NCBI RefSeq assembly: GCF_014287675.1
Contig: NZ_JACOPQ010000013.1
Span: 1 to 64,000, forward strand
Length of the DNA: 64,000 nt
Source: Lawsonibacter faecis
GTDB lineage: Bacteria; Bacillota; Clostridia; Oscillospirales; Oscillospiraceae
Direction of reading: 5' to 3'
Below, piece after piece: positions 55,747-64,000 of the stretch (its first letter is position 1; each line of letters starts with the position of its first letter). The notes under the pieces are model-generated. The model saw nothing but the letters and a program-made list of their open reading frames with translations. It searched no databases and had not been told where the DNA came from. A program made the position numbers and the translations under genes.

Positions 55747-57018
55747 CTATGTCCGGTAGTCCCCGTTGATTTTCACATAATCATAGGTCAGATCGCAGCC
55801 CCAGCAGCTCGCCTCATGCTCCCCCTCGCGGAGGCACACGTCGATGACCACATTGTCCCGGGATAGGATGCTCTTGGCCCGGTCCTCGTCGAAGTCCACC
55901 CCCGCGCCGTGCCGGCAGACCAGAATCTCCCCCAGATCGGAGCAGAACTTTACGTCCACGTACTCGGGGCGGAAAGGGGCCTTGGAATAGCCCATAGCAC
56001 AGAGAACCCGGCCCCAGTTGGCGTCCGCGCCGAACATGGCGGCCTTCACCAGGGGCGAGCCCACCACGGCCTTGGCCAGGCGCTCAGCGCTCTCCTCGCT
56101 GCGGGCCTCGGCGACCCGGCAGGTCACCAGCCGGGTCGCGCCCTCGCCGTCGCCGGCGATGGCCTTCGCCAGCTCCTCGCAGACAAAGTGGAGGGCCCGG
56201 ACAAAGACGGTGTAGCTGTCGTCCTTCCACTCGATGAGCGGATTGCCCGCCATGCCGTTGCAGAGGACCACGCACATATCGTTGGTGGAGGTGTCCCCGT
56301 CCACGGTGACCCGGTTGAAGGTCCGCGGCACAATCTCATGGAGGGCATCATTTAACATTTCCTGGGAAATCGCGCAGTCGCTCGTCACGAAACAGAGCAT
56401 GGTGCCCATGTTGGGGTGGATCATGCCGGAGCCCTTGGCAATGGCCCCGATGGTCACCGTACTCCCGCCGATGGGGACCGTCACGGCGATCTCCTTCTTC
56501 TCAGTGTCGGTGGTCATAATGGCCCGGGCCGCGTCGTCCGAGCCGCCCTCCCTCTTCATCTGCTCCGCCAGAATGGGCACACCCTGCTCAATGGCCGCAA
56601 TGTTGAGGGTCTGGCCGATGACGCCGGTGGAGGCCACAACGAAGTCGGTGGGCTTCAGCCCGGTGGCCGCCGCAGCCGCCGCACACATCTTTTCCGCATT
56701 CTCGTGCCCCTCGGGGGCGCAGGCGTTGGCGTTGCCCGAGTTTGCGATCACGCCCCGGGCAACGCCGTCCTCAAGATGCTCCATGGTCACATAGAGGGGC
56801 GCGGCCTTCACTCGGTTCATGGTGTAGGTAGCCGCGGCGGTGCACTCCCTCTCCGAGAGAATCATGGCAAGGTCCCTCTTGCCGGACAGGTAGTCCTTCA
56901 TGGAACTGACCACGGGCTGGTTGCCGTCCGCCCCCGCGCTCTTTTTCACGCCGCAGCGGATGCCGCCCGCCGTGAAGCCAATCGGCGCCGTCACGCCGCC
57001 GGAAATTTGTTTCATCAA
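55747..57018 (-). CDS. argJ: Glutamate N-acetyltransferase / acetylornithine deacetylase
   Basis: 423 residues. The self-cleavage site with nucleophilic Thr is in GSGMIHPNMGTMLCF, and GNANACAPEGHENAEK and GVARGVIANSG are typical. The bifunctional enzyme recycles the acetyl group, so no separate argA or argE is needed. Confidence 0.94.
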   Translation of the reverse strand: MMKQISGGVTAPIGFTAGGIRCGVKKSAGADGNQPVVSSMKDYLSGKRDLAMILSERECTAAATYTMNRVKAAPLYVTMEHLEDGVARGVIANSGNANACAPEGHENAEKMCAAAAAATGLKPTDFVVASTGVIGQTLNIAAIEQGVPILAEQMKREGGSDDAARAIMTTDTEKKEIAVTVPIGGSTVTIGAIAKGSGMIHPNMGTMLCFVTSDCAISQEMLNDALHEIVPRTFNRVTVDGDTSTNDMCVVLCNGMAGNPLIEWKDDSYTVFVRALHFVCEELAKAIAGDGEGATRLVTCRVAEARSEESAERLAKAVVGSPLVKAAMFGADANWGRVLCAMGYSKAPFRPEYVDVKFCSDLGEILVCRHGAGVDFDEDRAKSILSRDNVVIDVCLREGEHEASCWGCDLTYDYVKINGDYRT

Positions 57019-57154
57019 TATACGCCTCCAGACAGACCTTCAATGTTCGTGATTCCGCCGCACTTCAGGGGCGGGACAAGCCGATCCCCGCGCAGCGGGG
57101 CGCGCCGTATGGCGCGGCGGCAGGCGCGGATTCAATCCGAGCCGCCAAGAATTT

Positions 57155-58099
57155 CTATTCCAGTACCAGTCCCAACGTCTCCTCAAGCCCCAGCATCAGG
57201 TTCATGTTCTGGACCGCCGCGCCGGAGGCGCCCTTGCCCAGGTTGTCCAGTCGGGCGGTGAGGACAGCCTGTTCCCCGCTGCCGTTGACGAAGATCTGCA
57301 GCGTGTCCTTACCCTCCAGATTATTGGCGCCGATAAAACCGCATTTGGGCGCGTCGCCGGGCCGCAGGGTGACAAGCGTTTCCCCTTGATAGTAGGTGCT
57401 GTAGAGGTCGCGCAGGCTCTCAATACTCTGCTCCCCGCTGAGCATCGAGAGCCGGAGGGGCACCACCACCACCATCCCCCGGGGGTAGTCGCAGATGATG
57501 GGGCTGAAAATCGGCTCGTGGGACAGGCCGCAGACCGCCGTCATCTCCGGCAGGTGCTTGTGCCGGAGGCCCACGGCGTAATGCCTGGGGCTGTCCAGCT
57601 CCCGCTCCCGGCCGGGGTCCTCATACTGGGCGATGGCCTTCTTCCCCGCCCCGGTGTAGCCCGAGAGGGCGTGGGCGGCGAGGGGATAGCCGGGGGGCAG
57701 CACGCCCTCCTCCACCAGGGGCCGCACCAGGCTGATGAAGCCGGTGGCATAGCAGCCGGGGTTGGCCACCCTGACCGCGTCCCTGATCTTCTCCCTCTGG
57801 CCGTGGAGCTCCGGAAGGCCGTACACCCAGCCGGGGGCGGTGCGGTGGGCGGTGGAGGCGTCAATCACCCGGGTACCGGGATTCTCAATCAGCTCCACCG
57901 CCTCGACGGCGGCGGCATCCGGCAGACAGAGGAAGACCAGATCGGCGGCGTTGAGGAGCTTCTTCCGCTCTGTCAGGTCTTTCCGCTTTTCATCATCGAT
58001 GAGCAGCAGCTCCAGGTCCTCCCGGCCCCCCAGCCGCTCATAGATCTGCAGGCCGGTGGTCCCCTCCTTGCCGTCAATATAGATTTTGGGCTTGGACAT
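57155..58099 (-). CDS. argC: N-acetyl-gamma-glutamyl-phosphate reductase, short type
   Basis: 314 residues starting MSKPKIYIDGKEGTTGLQIY. Active-site Cys in NPGCYATGFISL, and HKHLPEM near the catalytic His. The shorter type-2 family. ATG 58099 chosen because GGGGGTG sits at proper distance; a TTG nine bases earlier is possible. Confidence 0.92.
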   Translation of the reverse strand: MSKPKIYIDGKEGTTGLQIYERLGGREDLELLLIDDEKRKDLTERKKLLNAADLVFLCLPDAAAVEAVELIENPGTRVIDASTAHRTAPGWVYGLPELHGQREKIRDAVRVANPGCYATGFISLVRPLVEEGVLPPGYPLAAHALSGYTGAGKKAIAQYEDPGRERELDSPRHYAVGLRHKHLPEMTAVCGLSHEPIFSPIICDYPRGMVVVVPLRLSMLSGEQSIESLRDLYSTYYQGETLVTLRPGDAPKCGFIGANNLEGKDTLQIFVNGSGEQAVLTARLDNLGKGASGAAVQNMNLMLGLEETLGLVLE

Positions 58100-58237
58100 C
58101 TTCAACACCCCCGCGCTTCATTCATTGGATAATATGAGCCATTTTTCGCATATCCTGCGCCTCCCCGCTCATCCGCCCATGCCATTATCATAGCACCGCC
58201 GGCAGAAAAAGGAAAGCTGTGGTTTATTTGTGTGAGG

Positions 58238-59617
58238 TCAGCCTCTCTCCTCCACAAACGCCCGGATAGCCTCAATCTGCCGCTCCACAGCCTCCTTGGC
58301 GGGGCCGCCGCAGACCTTTCTGCCGTTGACGCAGGTCTTGAGCTCCAGCGCCTCGTACACGTCGGCGTCGAACACGCCCGAGACGGACCGGAAGTCCTTG
58401 AGAGGCAGGGTGTCCAGGGTCTCCCCCGTCTTGATGCACATATTCACCAGCCTGCCCACGATCATGTAGGCCTCCCGGAAGGGCAGGCCCTTCTTCACCA
58501 GGTAGTCGGCGCAGTCGGTGGCGTTGATGAAGCCGCCGCTGGCGGCCTTGCGCATGTTCTTCGGCAGGACGGTGAGGGTGTCCAGCATGGCGGTGAAGAC
58601 GGGCAGGCACATCTCCACGGTGTCGATGGCGTCGAACACCGGCTCCTTATCCTCCTGCATATCCTTGTTGTAGGCCAGGGGCAGCCCCTTCATAACGGTG
58701 AGCAGGGAAAACAGGGAGCCGTACACCCGCCCGGTCTTGCCCCGGACCAGCTCGGCCACGTCGGGGTTCTTCTTCTGGGGCATGATGGACGAGCCGGTGG
58801 AGTAGGCGTCGTCCAGCTCCACATACTTGAACTCCCAGGAGCACCACAGGATGATCTCCTCGGAGAAACGGCTCAGGTGCATCATGAGGATGGAGCAGGC
58901 GGAGAGGAACTCGATGGCGAAGTCCCGGTCGGAGACCGAGTCCATAGAGTTGTCGGTGGGCTTCCGGAAGCCCAAGGCGGCGGCAGTCTGGAAGCGGTCC
59001 ACGCCGTAGGTGGAGGTGGCGAGGGCGCCCGCGCCCAGGGGGCACTCGTCCATGCGCTCCGTGCAGTCCTCCAGGCGGGTGATGTCCCGCCTTATCATGT
59101 TGGCGTAGGCCATCATGTAGTGGGCGAAGGTGGTGGGCTGTGCCCGCTGAAGGTGGGTGTATCCGGGCATGACGGTCTCCAGATTGGCCCGCGCCTTTTT
59201 GACCAGCACCTTCTCCAGCTCCAGCGCCATGCCGATGATGACGGGGATTTCCCGCTTTACGAAGAGGCGAAAATCCAGCGCCACCTGATCGTTCCGGCTG
59301 CGGGCGGTGTGGAGGCGCTTGCCCGTCTGGCCGATGCGATCGGTGAGCAGGGCCTCAATGTTCATGTGGATGTCCTCGTTGTCCAGGGAGAACTCCACAT
59401 TGTCCGCCTCAATATCGGCCAGAATGGCCTTGAGCCCGTCGATAATCTTCTCCGCCTCGCGGGCCTCGATGATGCCCTGCCGCCCCAGCATAGCGGCGTG
59501 GGCCATGGAGCCCTCGATGTCCTCCTTGTAGAGCCGGGCGTCGAAGGTGATGGAGGAGTTGAAGTCGTTGACGAGGGTATCGGTCTCCTTTTGGAACCGG
59601 CCGGCCCATAATTTCAT
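58238..59617 (-). CDS. argH: Argininosuccinate lyase
   Basis: 459 residues. Signature GSSIMPQKKNPDVAELVRG, plus TRSRNDQVALDFRLF and YTHLQRAQPTTFAHY. Final step to arginine. Preceded by argG on the same strand. Confidence 0.95.
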   Translation of the reverse strand: MKLWAGRFQKETDTLVNDFNSSITFDARLYKEDIEGSMAHAAMLGRQGIIEAREAEKIIDGLKAILADIEADNVEFSLDNEDIHMNIEALLTDRIGQTGKRLHTARSRNDQVALDFRLFVKREIPVIIGMALELEKVLVKKARANLETVMPGYTHLQRAQPTTFAHYMMAYANMIRRDITRLEDCTERMDECPLGAGALATSTYGVDRFQTAAALGFRKPTDNSMDSVSDRDFAIEFLSACSILMMHLSRFSEEIILWCSWEFKYVELDDAYSTGSSIMPQKKNPDVAELVRGKTGRVYGSLFSLLTVMKGLPLAYNKDMQEDKEPVFDAIDTVEMCLPVFTAMLDTLTVLPKNMRKAASGGFINATDCADYLVKKGLPFREAYMIVGRLVNMCIKTGETLDTLPLKDFRSVSGVFDADVYEALELKTCVNGRKVCGGPAKEAVERQIEAIRAFVEERG

Positions 59618-59659
59618 GCCATGTCACTCCAAACTGTTTTTATGAAATTCGTAATAAGG

Positions 59660-59699
59660 AATAGGGAATAGGCCGCGTTTTCTCCACCTATTCCCTATT
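59660..59699. repeat. Inverted repeat between argG and argH
   Basis: AATAGGGAATAGG and CCTATTCCCTATT form a 13-bp stem. A+T-rich against its surroundings. Possibly an mRNA-processing hairpin or small repeat element. Confidence 0.55.
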
Positions 59700-59715
59700 G
59701 CCTATTCCATTTTGC

Positions 59716-60933
59716 TTACTTCAGCTTCCCCTGCTCCCGCAGCGCCTGGACGGTGTCAGGCAGGCCCCAGAGGTTGATGAAGCCCTGGGAGTCCTTCTGG
59801 TCGTAGTCGCTCTCCTCGAAGGTGACGAGGTTCTCGGAGTAGAGGGTCTCGGGAGAGGTCACGCCGGCGGTGATGATATTGCCCTTGTAGAGCTTGAGCT
59901 TCACCGTCCCGGTGACGTGCTTCTGGGTCTCGGTGGCGAACGCGCTCAGCGCCTCCCGCAGGGGGGTGAACCACTTGCCGTTGTAGACGAGGTCGGCGAA
60001 GTCCACAGCCAGCTTGCTCTTCATGTGGGCGGTGTCCTTGTCGATGGTGATCATCTCCAACACCTCGTGGGCCCGGTAGAGGATGGTGCCGCCGGGGGTC
60101 TCATACACGCCCCGGTCCTTCATGCCCACCAGCCGGTTCTCCACGATGTCGAGGAGGCCGATGCCGTTGGCGCCGCCCAGATTGTTGAGAACGCGCACGA
60201 TGTCGCTGGCCTTCATCTCCACGCCGTCCACGGCGGTGGGGACGCCCTTCACGAAGTCGATGGTCACGTATGTAGGCGCGTCGGGGGCCATGACGGGACT
60301 GACGCCCATCTCCAGAAAGCCCTCCTTGTCGTACAGCGGCTCGCTGGCCGGGTCCTCCAGGTCCAGGCCCTCGTGACTCAGATGCCAGAGGTTCTTGTCC
60401 TTGGAGTAGTTGGTCTCGCGGGAGATTTTCAGGGGCACGTTATGGGCCTCGGCGTAGTCGATCTCCTCGTCACGGCCCTTGATATCCCACTCCCGCCAGG
60501 GGGCGATAATCTTCATCTCGGGGGCGAAGCGCTTGATGGCCAGCTCGAACCGCACCTGGTCGTTGCCCTTGCCGGTGCAGCCGTGGCAGATGGCGTCGGC
60601 CCCCTCGGCCTTGGCGATCTCCACCAGCCGCCTGGCGATGATGGGCCGGGCAAAGGCGGTGCCCAGGAGATAGTCCTCGTACTTGGCGCCCATCTGCAGG
60701 GAGGGGATGATCACCTCGTCCACCATCTCGTCCACCAGATCCTCCACGTACAGCTTGCTGGCGCCGGTCTTGATGGCCTTCTCCTCCAGGCCGTCCAGCT
60801 CGGTGCCCTGGCCCACATCACCGGAGACGGCGATGATCTCGGGGTTTCCGTAGTTCTCCTTCAGCCAGGGGATGATGATGGACGTATCCAGACCGCCGGA
60901 GTAAGCGAGGACCACTTTTTTTATCTCAGACAT
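59716..60933 (-). CDS. argG: Argininosuccinate synthase
   Basis: 405 residues starting MSEIKKVVLAYSGGLDTSII, with the ATP pyrophosphatase loop AYSGGLDTS. It also contains CHGCTGKGNDQVRFE. Condenses citrulline and aspartate. ATG 60933 follows GGAGG. First gene of the arginine cluster, behind a promoter and palindrome. Confidence 0.95.
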   Translation of the reverse strand: MSEIKKVVLAYSGGLDTSIIIPWLKENYGNPEIIAVSGDVGQGTELDGLEEKAIKTGASKLYVEDLVDEMVDEVIIPSLQMGAKYEDYLLGTAFARPIIARRLVEIAKAEGADAICHGCTGKGNDQVRFELAIKRFAPEMKIIAPWREWDIKGRDEEIDYAEAHNVPLKISRETNYSKDKNLWHLSHEGLDLEDPASEPLYDKEGFLEMGVSPVMAPDAPTYVTIDFVKGVPTAVDGVEMKASDIVRVLNNLGGANGIGLLDIVENRLVGMKDRGVYETPGGTILYRAHEVLEMITIDKDTAHMKSKLAVDFADLVYNGKWFTPLREALSAFATETQKHVTGTVKLKLYKGNIITAGVTSPETLYSENLVTFEESDYDQKDSQGFINLWGLPDTVQALREQGKLK

Positions 60934-60967
60934 GGTAAAAACCTCCGTTTGTTGTTTCATTGGGGAT

Positions 60968-60996
60968 AGTCTACCACGGCCCGCGCTAAAAAGCAA
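60968..60996 (-). promoter_or_regulatory. Candidate promoter of the arginine operon
   Basis: On the minus strand TTGCTT (plus 60991-60996) and TAGACT (plus 60968-60973) with a 17-bp spacer. Confidence 0.6.
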
Positions 60997-61028
60997 GGGG
61001 CAACTCGCATAATTATGCGAGTTGCCCC
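60997..61028. promoter_or_regulatory. 32-bp perfect palindrome upstream of argG
   Basis: Half-site GGGGCAACTCGCATAA repeated inverted with no loop, abutting the argG -35 box. An A+T-rich patch with TATGAATATTCATTG lies at ~61078-61092, resembling ArgR half-sites. The palindrome may be an operator or, on RNA, an attenuator/terminator. Bases 61029-61203 have no gene. Confidence 0.55.
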
Positions 61029-61203
61029 CGTTTATTCTCGTGTACTATGCTAGCAATATGCATATTATTCGTTTTTATATGAATATTCATTGTCTGAGTG
61101 CATATCGTCTGCCGCAGGGCACGTCGACGCCCCGCCGGGGCCTCTTGGCAGGGGCCCGCCCCGTAGGAAGGCGGCCCGATGAAAGCGCCGCCCATTCGGC
61201 GCC

Positions 61204-61425
61204 TCACTCTTTGCGCCTCGGGTACGGCGCTTTTTCATCGGTCAGCCCGGCAAGATACTCCATGCTTGTGTCCAAGGCAATTGCAATCCTTTTGCATTGC
61301 TCAAAGGAATCAGTAGCGCCTTTCATTTTCAATCTTTGAGCAGTCGCTTTGGTCAATTCCGGTCAGCATCTGCATTTTTCCTGCGTAAGTTTTCTCTCTA
61401 TTCTTAAATCTTTTAATTTTCCCAT
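61204..61425 (-). pseudogene. Degraded Xre-type HTH regulator
   Basis: The reading begins MGKLKDLRIERKLTQEK and then hits a stop. Shifting frame at the A run gives MQMLTGIDQSDCSKIENERR, and shifting again gives SFEQCKRIAIALDTSMEYL followed by AGLTDEKAPYPRRKE and a stop. The three pieces in order make a normal ~72-residue Cro/CI-type repressor. At least two frameshifts, so it is inactive unless the sequence is wrong. Likely a remnant of a mobile element. Confidence 0.75.
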
Positions 61426-61519
61426 TATTATCGCCGCCCAAATTATGGCAATCTAACCGATTGATTTTAGAGGTATCTTGACCGATGCTCCGCGCAGGCG
61501 TATTGTTTCCTTATCAAAA

Positions 61520-61543
61520 ACGCGCGCAGAATCCTGCGCGCGT
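61520..61543 (-). terminator. Terminator of the VOC gene
   Basis: ACGCGCGCAG / CTGCGCGCGT; on the minus strand TTTTTGAT follows. Confidence 0.75.
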
Positions 61544-61553
61544 TTCTTGCCGT

Positions 61554-61976
61554 CTATTTCACCCGCGCCGCCATGGGGTGGCCGGGGTTGAACTGCACCA
61601 GATCCCACAGGTTCCCATAGAGGTCCCGGAACACCGCCACCATGCCGTAGTCGGCCTCCTTGGGATCCCGCTCAAAGGCGATTCCCAGGGCCTTCATCTC
61701 ATTGTAATCCCGCCAGAAGTCGTCGGTCCCCAGGAACAGGAACACCCGTCCCCCGGCCTGGTTGCCGATATACGGCTCCTGGACGCTTTTGGAGGCCCGG
61801 GCCAGCAGAACCGTCGTCCCGCTGGAACCGGGCGGGGCCACCACCACCCAGCGCTTGTCCTGTTCGGGCTGATAGGTGTCCTCCACCAGCGTGAAATGCA
61901 GCTTCTCCGTGTAAAATGCGATGGCCTCGTCGTAGTCCCGGACCACCAGGGCGATGTGCACGATGGACTGAATCAT
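61554..61976 (-). CDS. VOC-superfamily (glyoxalase/bleomycin-resistance fold) protein
   Basis: 140 residues starting MIQSIVHIALVVRDYDEAIA. Two beta-alpha-beta-beta-beta modules with FYTEKLHFTL and VAVFRDLYGNLWDLVQF, the latter typical of metal-dependent VOC proteins. Substrate unknown. Overlaps nothing; 13 bases after the next gene's stop. Confidence 0.8.
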   Translation of the reverse strand: MIQSIVHIALVVRDYDEAIAFYTEKLHFTLVEDTYQPEQDKRWVVVAPPGSSGTTVLLARASKSVQEPYIGNQAGGRVFLFLGTDDFWRDYNEMKALGIAFERDPKEADYGMVAVFRDLYGNLWDLVQFNPGHPMAARVK

Positions 61977-61989
61977 CGGAAAACCCTCC

Positions 61990-62694
61990 TCACATGTGGA
62001 ATCTTCTCCGCACCTCTTCCCGCAGGGAGGGCACCCGGCGGACGATGACCAGCGGGATGATGAGGGCCACGCAGATGGTGACCACCACCAGGGACCAGGT
62101 GGGCTCCCAGGTTCCCAGCAGATACCAGTCCAGAAAGAGCTCCACCCCGAAGAGGAAGAAGCCCACGGCCCCGATGACCAGGGTGATGCTGCTCAGGATG
62201 CTCCGCTTCCCGCCCCGCAGGACAAGGCCCAGGAAGAGGACCGCCGCGCCCCCCAGCAGGATGACCGGCAGGGCCAGATGCCAGAACCAGGCGCTGCCGC
62301 TCAAATCCACAGAGATGAGGTACACGTAAATCGCCACGGCCACCACGTCGAAAACCAGCCGGGTGCACAGGTGCATCCCCCGCATCAGCAGGGGCGGCAC
62401 AAACCAGACCCACAGCATAACCGCCGCGCCGATGACGTAGAGGGACCAGGCCCGCTCCGGGTGGAGAAAGAGGTTTAAAATGCCGCAGCACAGCGCCGCC
62501 GAGGCCAGCATGGCGGAGAGGAGCAGCGCCAGCTCCCACTTGGAGACCTCGGGCACCTCCCCCTTCTGGGTGGGAAAGGGTCTGGGGCTCACGGTATCCA
62601 CCGGGGCAGACGGGTTGACCACCGGCGTATGGCACAGCGGGCAGGCCGACGCCGTCGCGTCCAGCTCCACCCCGCAGTTGACACAGTAAGACAT
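61990..62694 (-). CDS. Zinc-ribbon membrane protein (DUF6320-like)
   Basis: 234 residues. The N-terminal zinc ribbon MSYCVNCGVELDATASACPL (CxxC...CxxC) is followed by six spans. The gene pairs with the acyltransferase upstream, a combination recurrent in Clostridia under the name DUF6320. Role unknown. Confidence 0.68.
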   Translation of the reverse strand: MSYCVNCGVELDATASACPLCHTPVVNPSAPVDTVSPRPFPTQKGEVPEVSKWELALLLSAMLASAALCCGILNLFLHPERAWSLYVIGAAVMLWVWFVPPLLMRGMHLCTRLVFDVVAVAIYVYLISVDLSGSAWFWHLALPVILLGGAAVLFLGLVLRGGKRSILSSITLVIGAVGFFLFGVELFLDWYLLGTWEPTWSLVVVTICVALIIPLVIVRRVPSLREEVRRRFHM

Positions 62695-62826
62695 AAGATA
62701 CCTCCGCTAGAAGTAGTCGGCAACAGAGAAATGGGCGTCCTCTTTTCGGACGTCACCGCGCAGAGCGGGCCCGTTTGCCCGGGGCGGACCGCTCACCGGG
62801 GCCTGATGCCGCTTCCCCACCGCCGG

Positions 62827-64000
62827 TCAGCCGGTTCGGTTGCTCTCCACCCTCACCGGCACGCCCTCCCGCACCAGCCGGCAGAAGAACCGCCGCTCGG
62901 TCTCGCTGGAGACGCCGGTGCCGGCGAAGGTAATCTCCATAATGTTGCCGTAGCTGATGGACGCGCAGTGGGGGGACGGCCGGGTGGCCTGGCCCAGGAT
63001 GACCTCCATCCGCTGGATGTGGGGGGCCATCTCCTCCGGCACCCTGAAGGCCCCGGGGTTGGTGTAGGTGGCCGAGTAGGGCCGGGCGGCCACCAGCTTG
63101 TAGGAGAGGGACATCACCGGGTTTTTGAGGAACACCGGGAAAATCTGCAGCAGCTTATTGGTGGTGAAGCGCACGTTGCCCGTAAAGGTGGCCTGCATCT
63201 GCTGGCGGTTGATGTTCAGGCGCAGAAAATGGTGGACATAGTCCACCAGCTCCTTGAGGGTGTAATCCCCCAGCTCCGGGTCGATGCAGGGCCGCACCGT
63301 CAGGATGAAGTTGCGCAGAGTTTCCGACGGGAAGCCGCTGCGCAGGTTGATGGGGATGGCCAGGGCCACCGGCTTCTCATGCCGGGGCTTCTCCGCCTTC
63401 TGGTTCTCCATGATGGACAGCATCAACACCGCCGTCAGATACTCCGTGATGGACGCGCCGTAGGCCTTGGCCGCCGCCTTGAGCTTGTCCACCGGGACGA
63501 AGCCCATGGTCACGTTCAGCGTGTAGAACGGCTCCGCCGCGCTCTTGTTGGGATAGGCCGTCCTGGCCCAGCCGCCCCGCAGGACCTTCTTGCCTGCGTA
63601 TCTGGTGTAGGCGTCCTCCATCTCCTCCGGCCTGGGTGGCTCGTCCACATCCAGCACGCCCTCCCCGTTGGGGACGGCGTGCCCCAGCTCCCGCAGGTAC
63701 ACCGCCAGCAGCGTGCGGAAAAAGACCAGCGCGCCGCCCCCGTCGGACAGGGCGTGGAACACCTCCAGGGAGATGCGGCGCTCATAGTAAAAAAACCGCA
63801 CCAGCCAGCCGTTGTCCTCCTTGAAGCGGACGGGCTGGCAGGGATTGGAGATGTCCCTCTTCACAAAGGGGCCGGGGGCATTGTTGGGCTCCAGATAGTA
63901 CCAGAAAGCCCCCTTTTTGATCCTCACCCGGAAGCCGGGAAACCGCGGCATGGTCTTCTCCACCGCCCGCTGGAGCGCATCGGGGTCCACCCGCTCCGTC
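62827..64000 (-). CDS. Alcohol acetyltransferase / condensation-fold protein (5' end outside window)
   Basis: About 391 residues are in the window and the frame stays open past 64000. The condensation-fold catalytic motif is HALSDGG (HxxxDG type), and DFGxx-type text is replaced by SISYGNIMEITF near the C-terminus. Such enzymes transfer acyl groups to alcohols or act in lipid assembly. A GTG at 63990 is in frame but codes before it look continuous, so it is probably not the start. Confidence 0.72.
   Translation of the reverse strand, partial: TERVDPDALQRAVEKTMPRFPGFRVRIKKGAFWYYLEPNNAPGPFVKRDISNPCQPVRFKEDNGWLVRFFYYERRISLEVFHALSDGGGALVFFRTLLAVYLRELGHAVPNGEGVLDVDEPPRPEEMEDAYTRYAGKKVLRGGWARTAYPNKSAAEPFYTLNVTMGFVPVDKLKAAAKAYGASITEYLTAVLMLSIMENQKAEKPRHEKPVALAIPINLRSGFPSETLRNFILTVRPCIDPELGDYTLKELVDYVHHFLRLNINRQQMQATFTGNVRFTTNKLLQIFPVFLKNPVMSLSYKLVAARPYSATYTNPGAFRVPEEMAPHIQRMEVILGQATRPSPHCASISYGNIMEITFAGTGVSSETERRFFCRLVREGVPVRVESNRTG

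Overview
The window looks like chromosome from a high-G+C, Gram-positive, spore-forming anaerobe of the Clostridia, probably Oscillospiraceae (Flavonifractor / Lawsonibacter / Intestinimonas type). The evidence is CotF-type spore coat proteins, IreB, RqcH, Mini-RNase III, a pheST T-box, a glycine riboswitch ahead of a split glycine decarboxylase, G+C-rich third codon positions and strong GGAGG ribosome sites. The genus is inferred; there is no rRNA gene to fix it.

Bases 238-9491 are a visibly more A+T-rich integrated filamentous (inovirus-like) phage, and this is the standout region. It has a Zot-type assembly ATPase, two tandem major-coat candidates, a pIII-like adsorption protein with Gly-rich linker, a chain of tiny membrane proteins, a putative ssDNA-binding protein, a SprT-like protease and an IS30-family DDE transposase. 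Its replication protein is not a classical phage initiator. It has the motif set of eukaryotic CRESS-DNA virus Reps: an HUH nickase with one catalytic Tyr followed by a superfamily 3 helicase. Just upstream is a circovirus/geminivirus-style origin: a 10-bp stem whose loop carries the nonanucleotide CAGTATTAC (consensus NANTATTAC), followed by three TGTATG iterons. The element also carries seven copies of an 18-bp palindrome (consensus TTGAAAGTGCACTTTCAA), ends in imperfect terminal inverted repeats, and is flanked by a 16-bp direct repeat. The flanks reconstruct to a host intrinsic terminator into which the phage inserted, between a histidine-kinase operon and an nfnA-like gene.

Bases 9.5-13.8 kb hold a minus-strand response regulator / ABC transporter (one ATPase, two permeases) / histidine kinase operon of the peptide-antibiotic resistance type. 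From 13.8 to 23.8 kb are housekeeping and sporulation genes: a PEBP-like protein, rqcH, mrnC, sodA, a CDF transporter, an ECF S component with a DUF4430 protein, spore coat genes, an HD-GYP protein and a DUF5317 protein. A 38-bp direct repeat brackets a palindrome cluster between rqcH and the PEBP gene.

From 23.8 to 27.2 kb an ABC-F ribosome-protection gene sits behind a 340-nt leader with short uORFs and a terminator (probable attenuation control), followed by a methyltransferase and an alpha/beta hydrolase. From 27.2 to 33.4 kb lies the glycine cleavage system (lpdA, gcvPB, gcvPA, gcvH, gcvT) behind a glycine riboswitch. It is divergent from a BlaI/BlaR1-like pair whose sensor domain also occurs as a separate secreted protein (33.5-36.5 kb).

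From 36.7 to 45.1 kb are an exported protein, a MazF-type toxin without adjacent antitoxin, a 145-bp tandem repeat, alr, a TIM-barrel protein, a lipoprotein, nnr and a MATE pump. From 45.2 to 50.1 kb come T-box-pheST, small genes and ireB. From 50.2 to 61 kb are a secreted hydrolase, a probably frameshifted gene, and an arginine cluster (argG-H-C-J-x-B-D-F) with palindromic elements upstream. The window ends with a degraded Xre regulator gene, a VOC protein, a zinc-ribbon membrane protein and an acyltransferase gene that runs off the edge.
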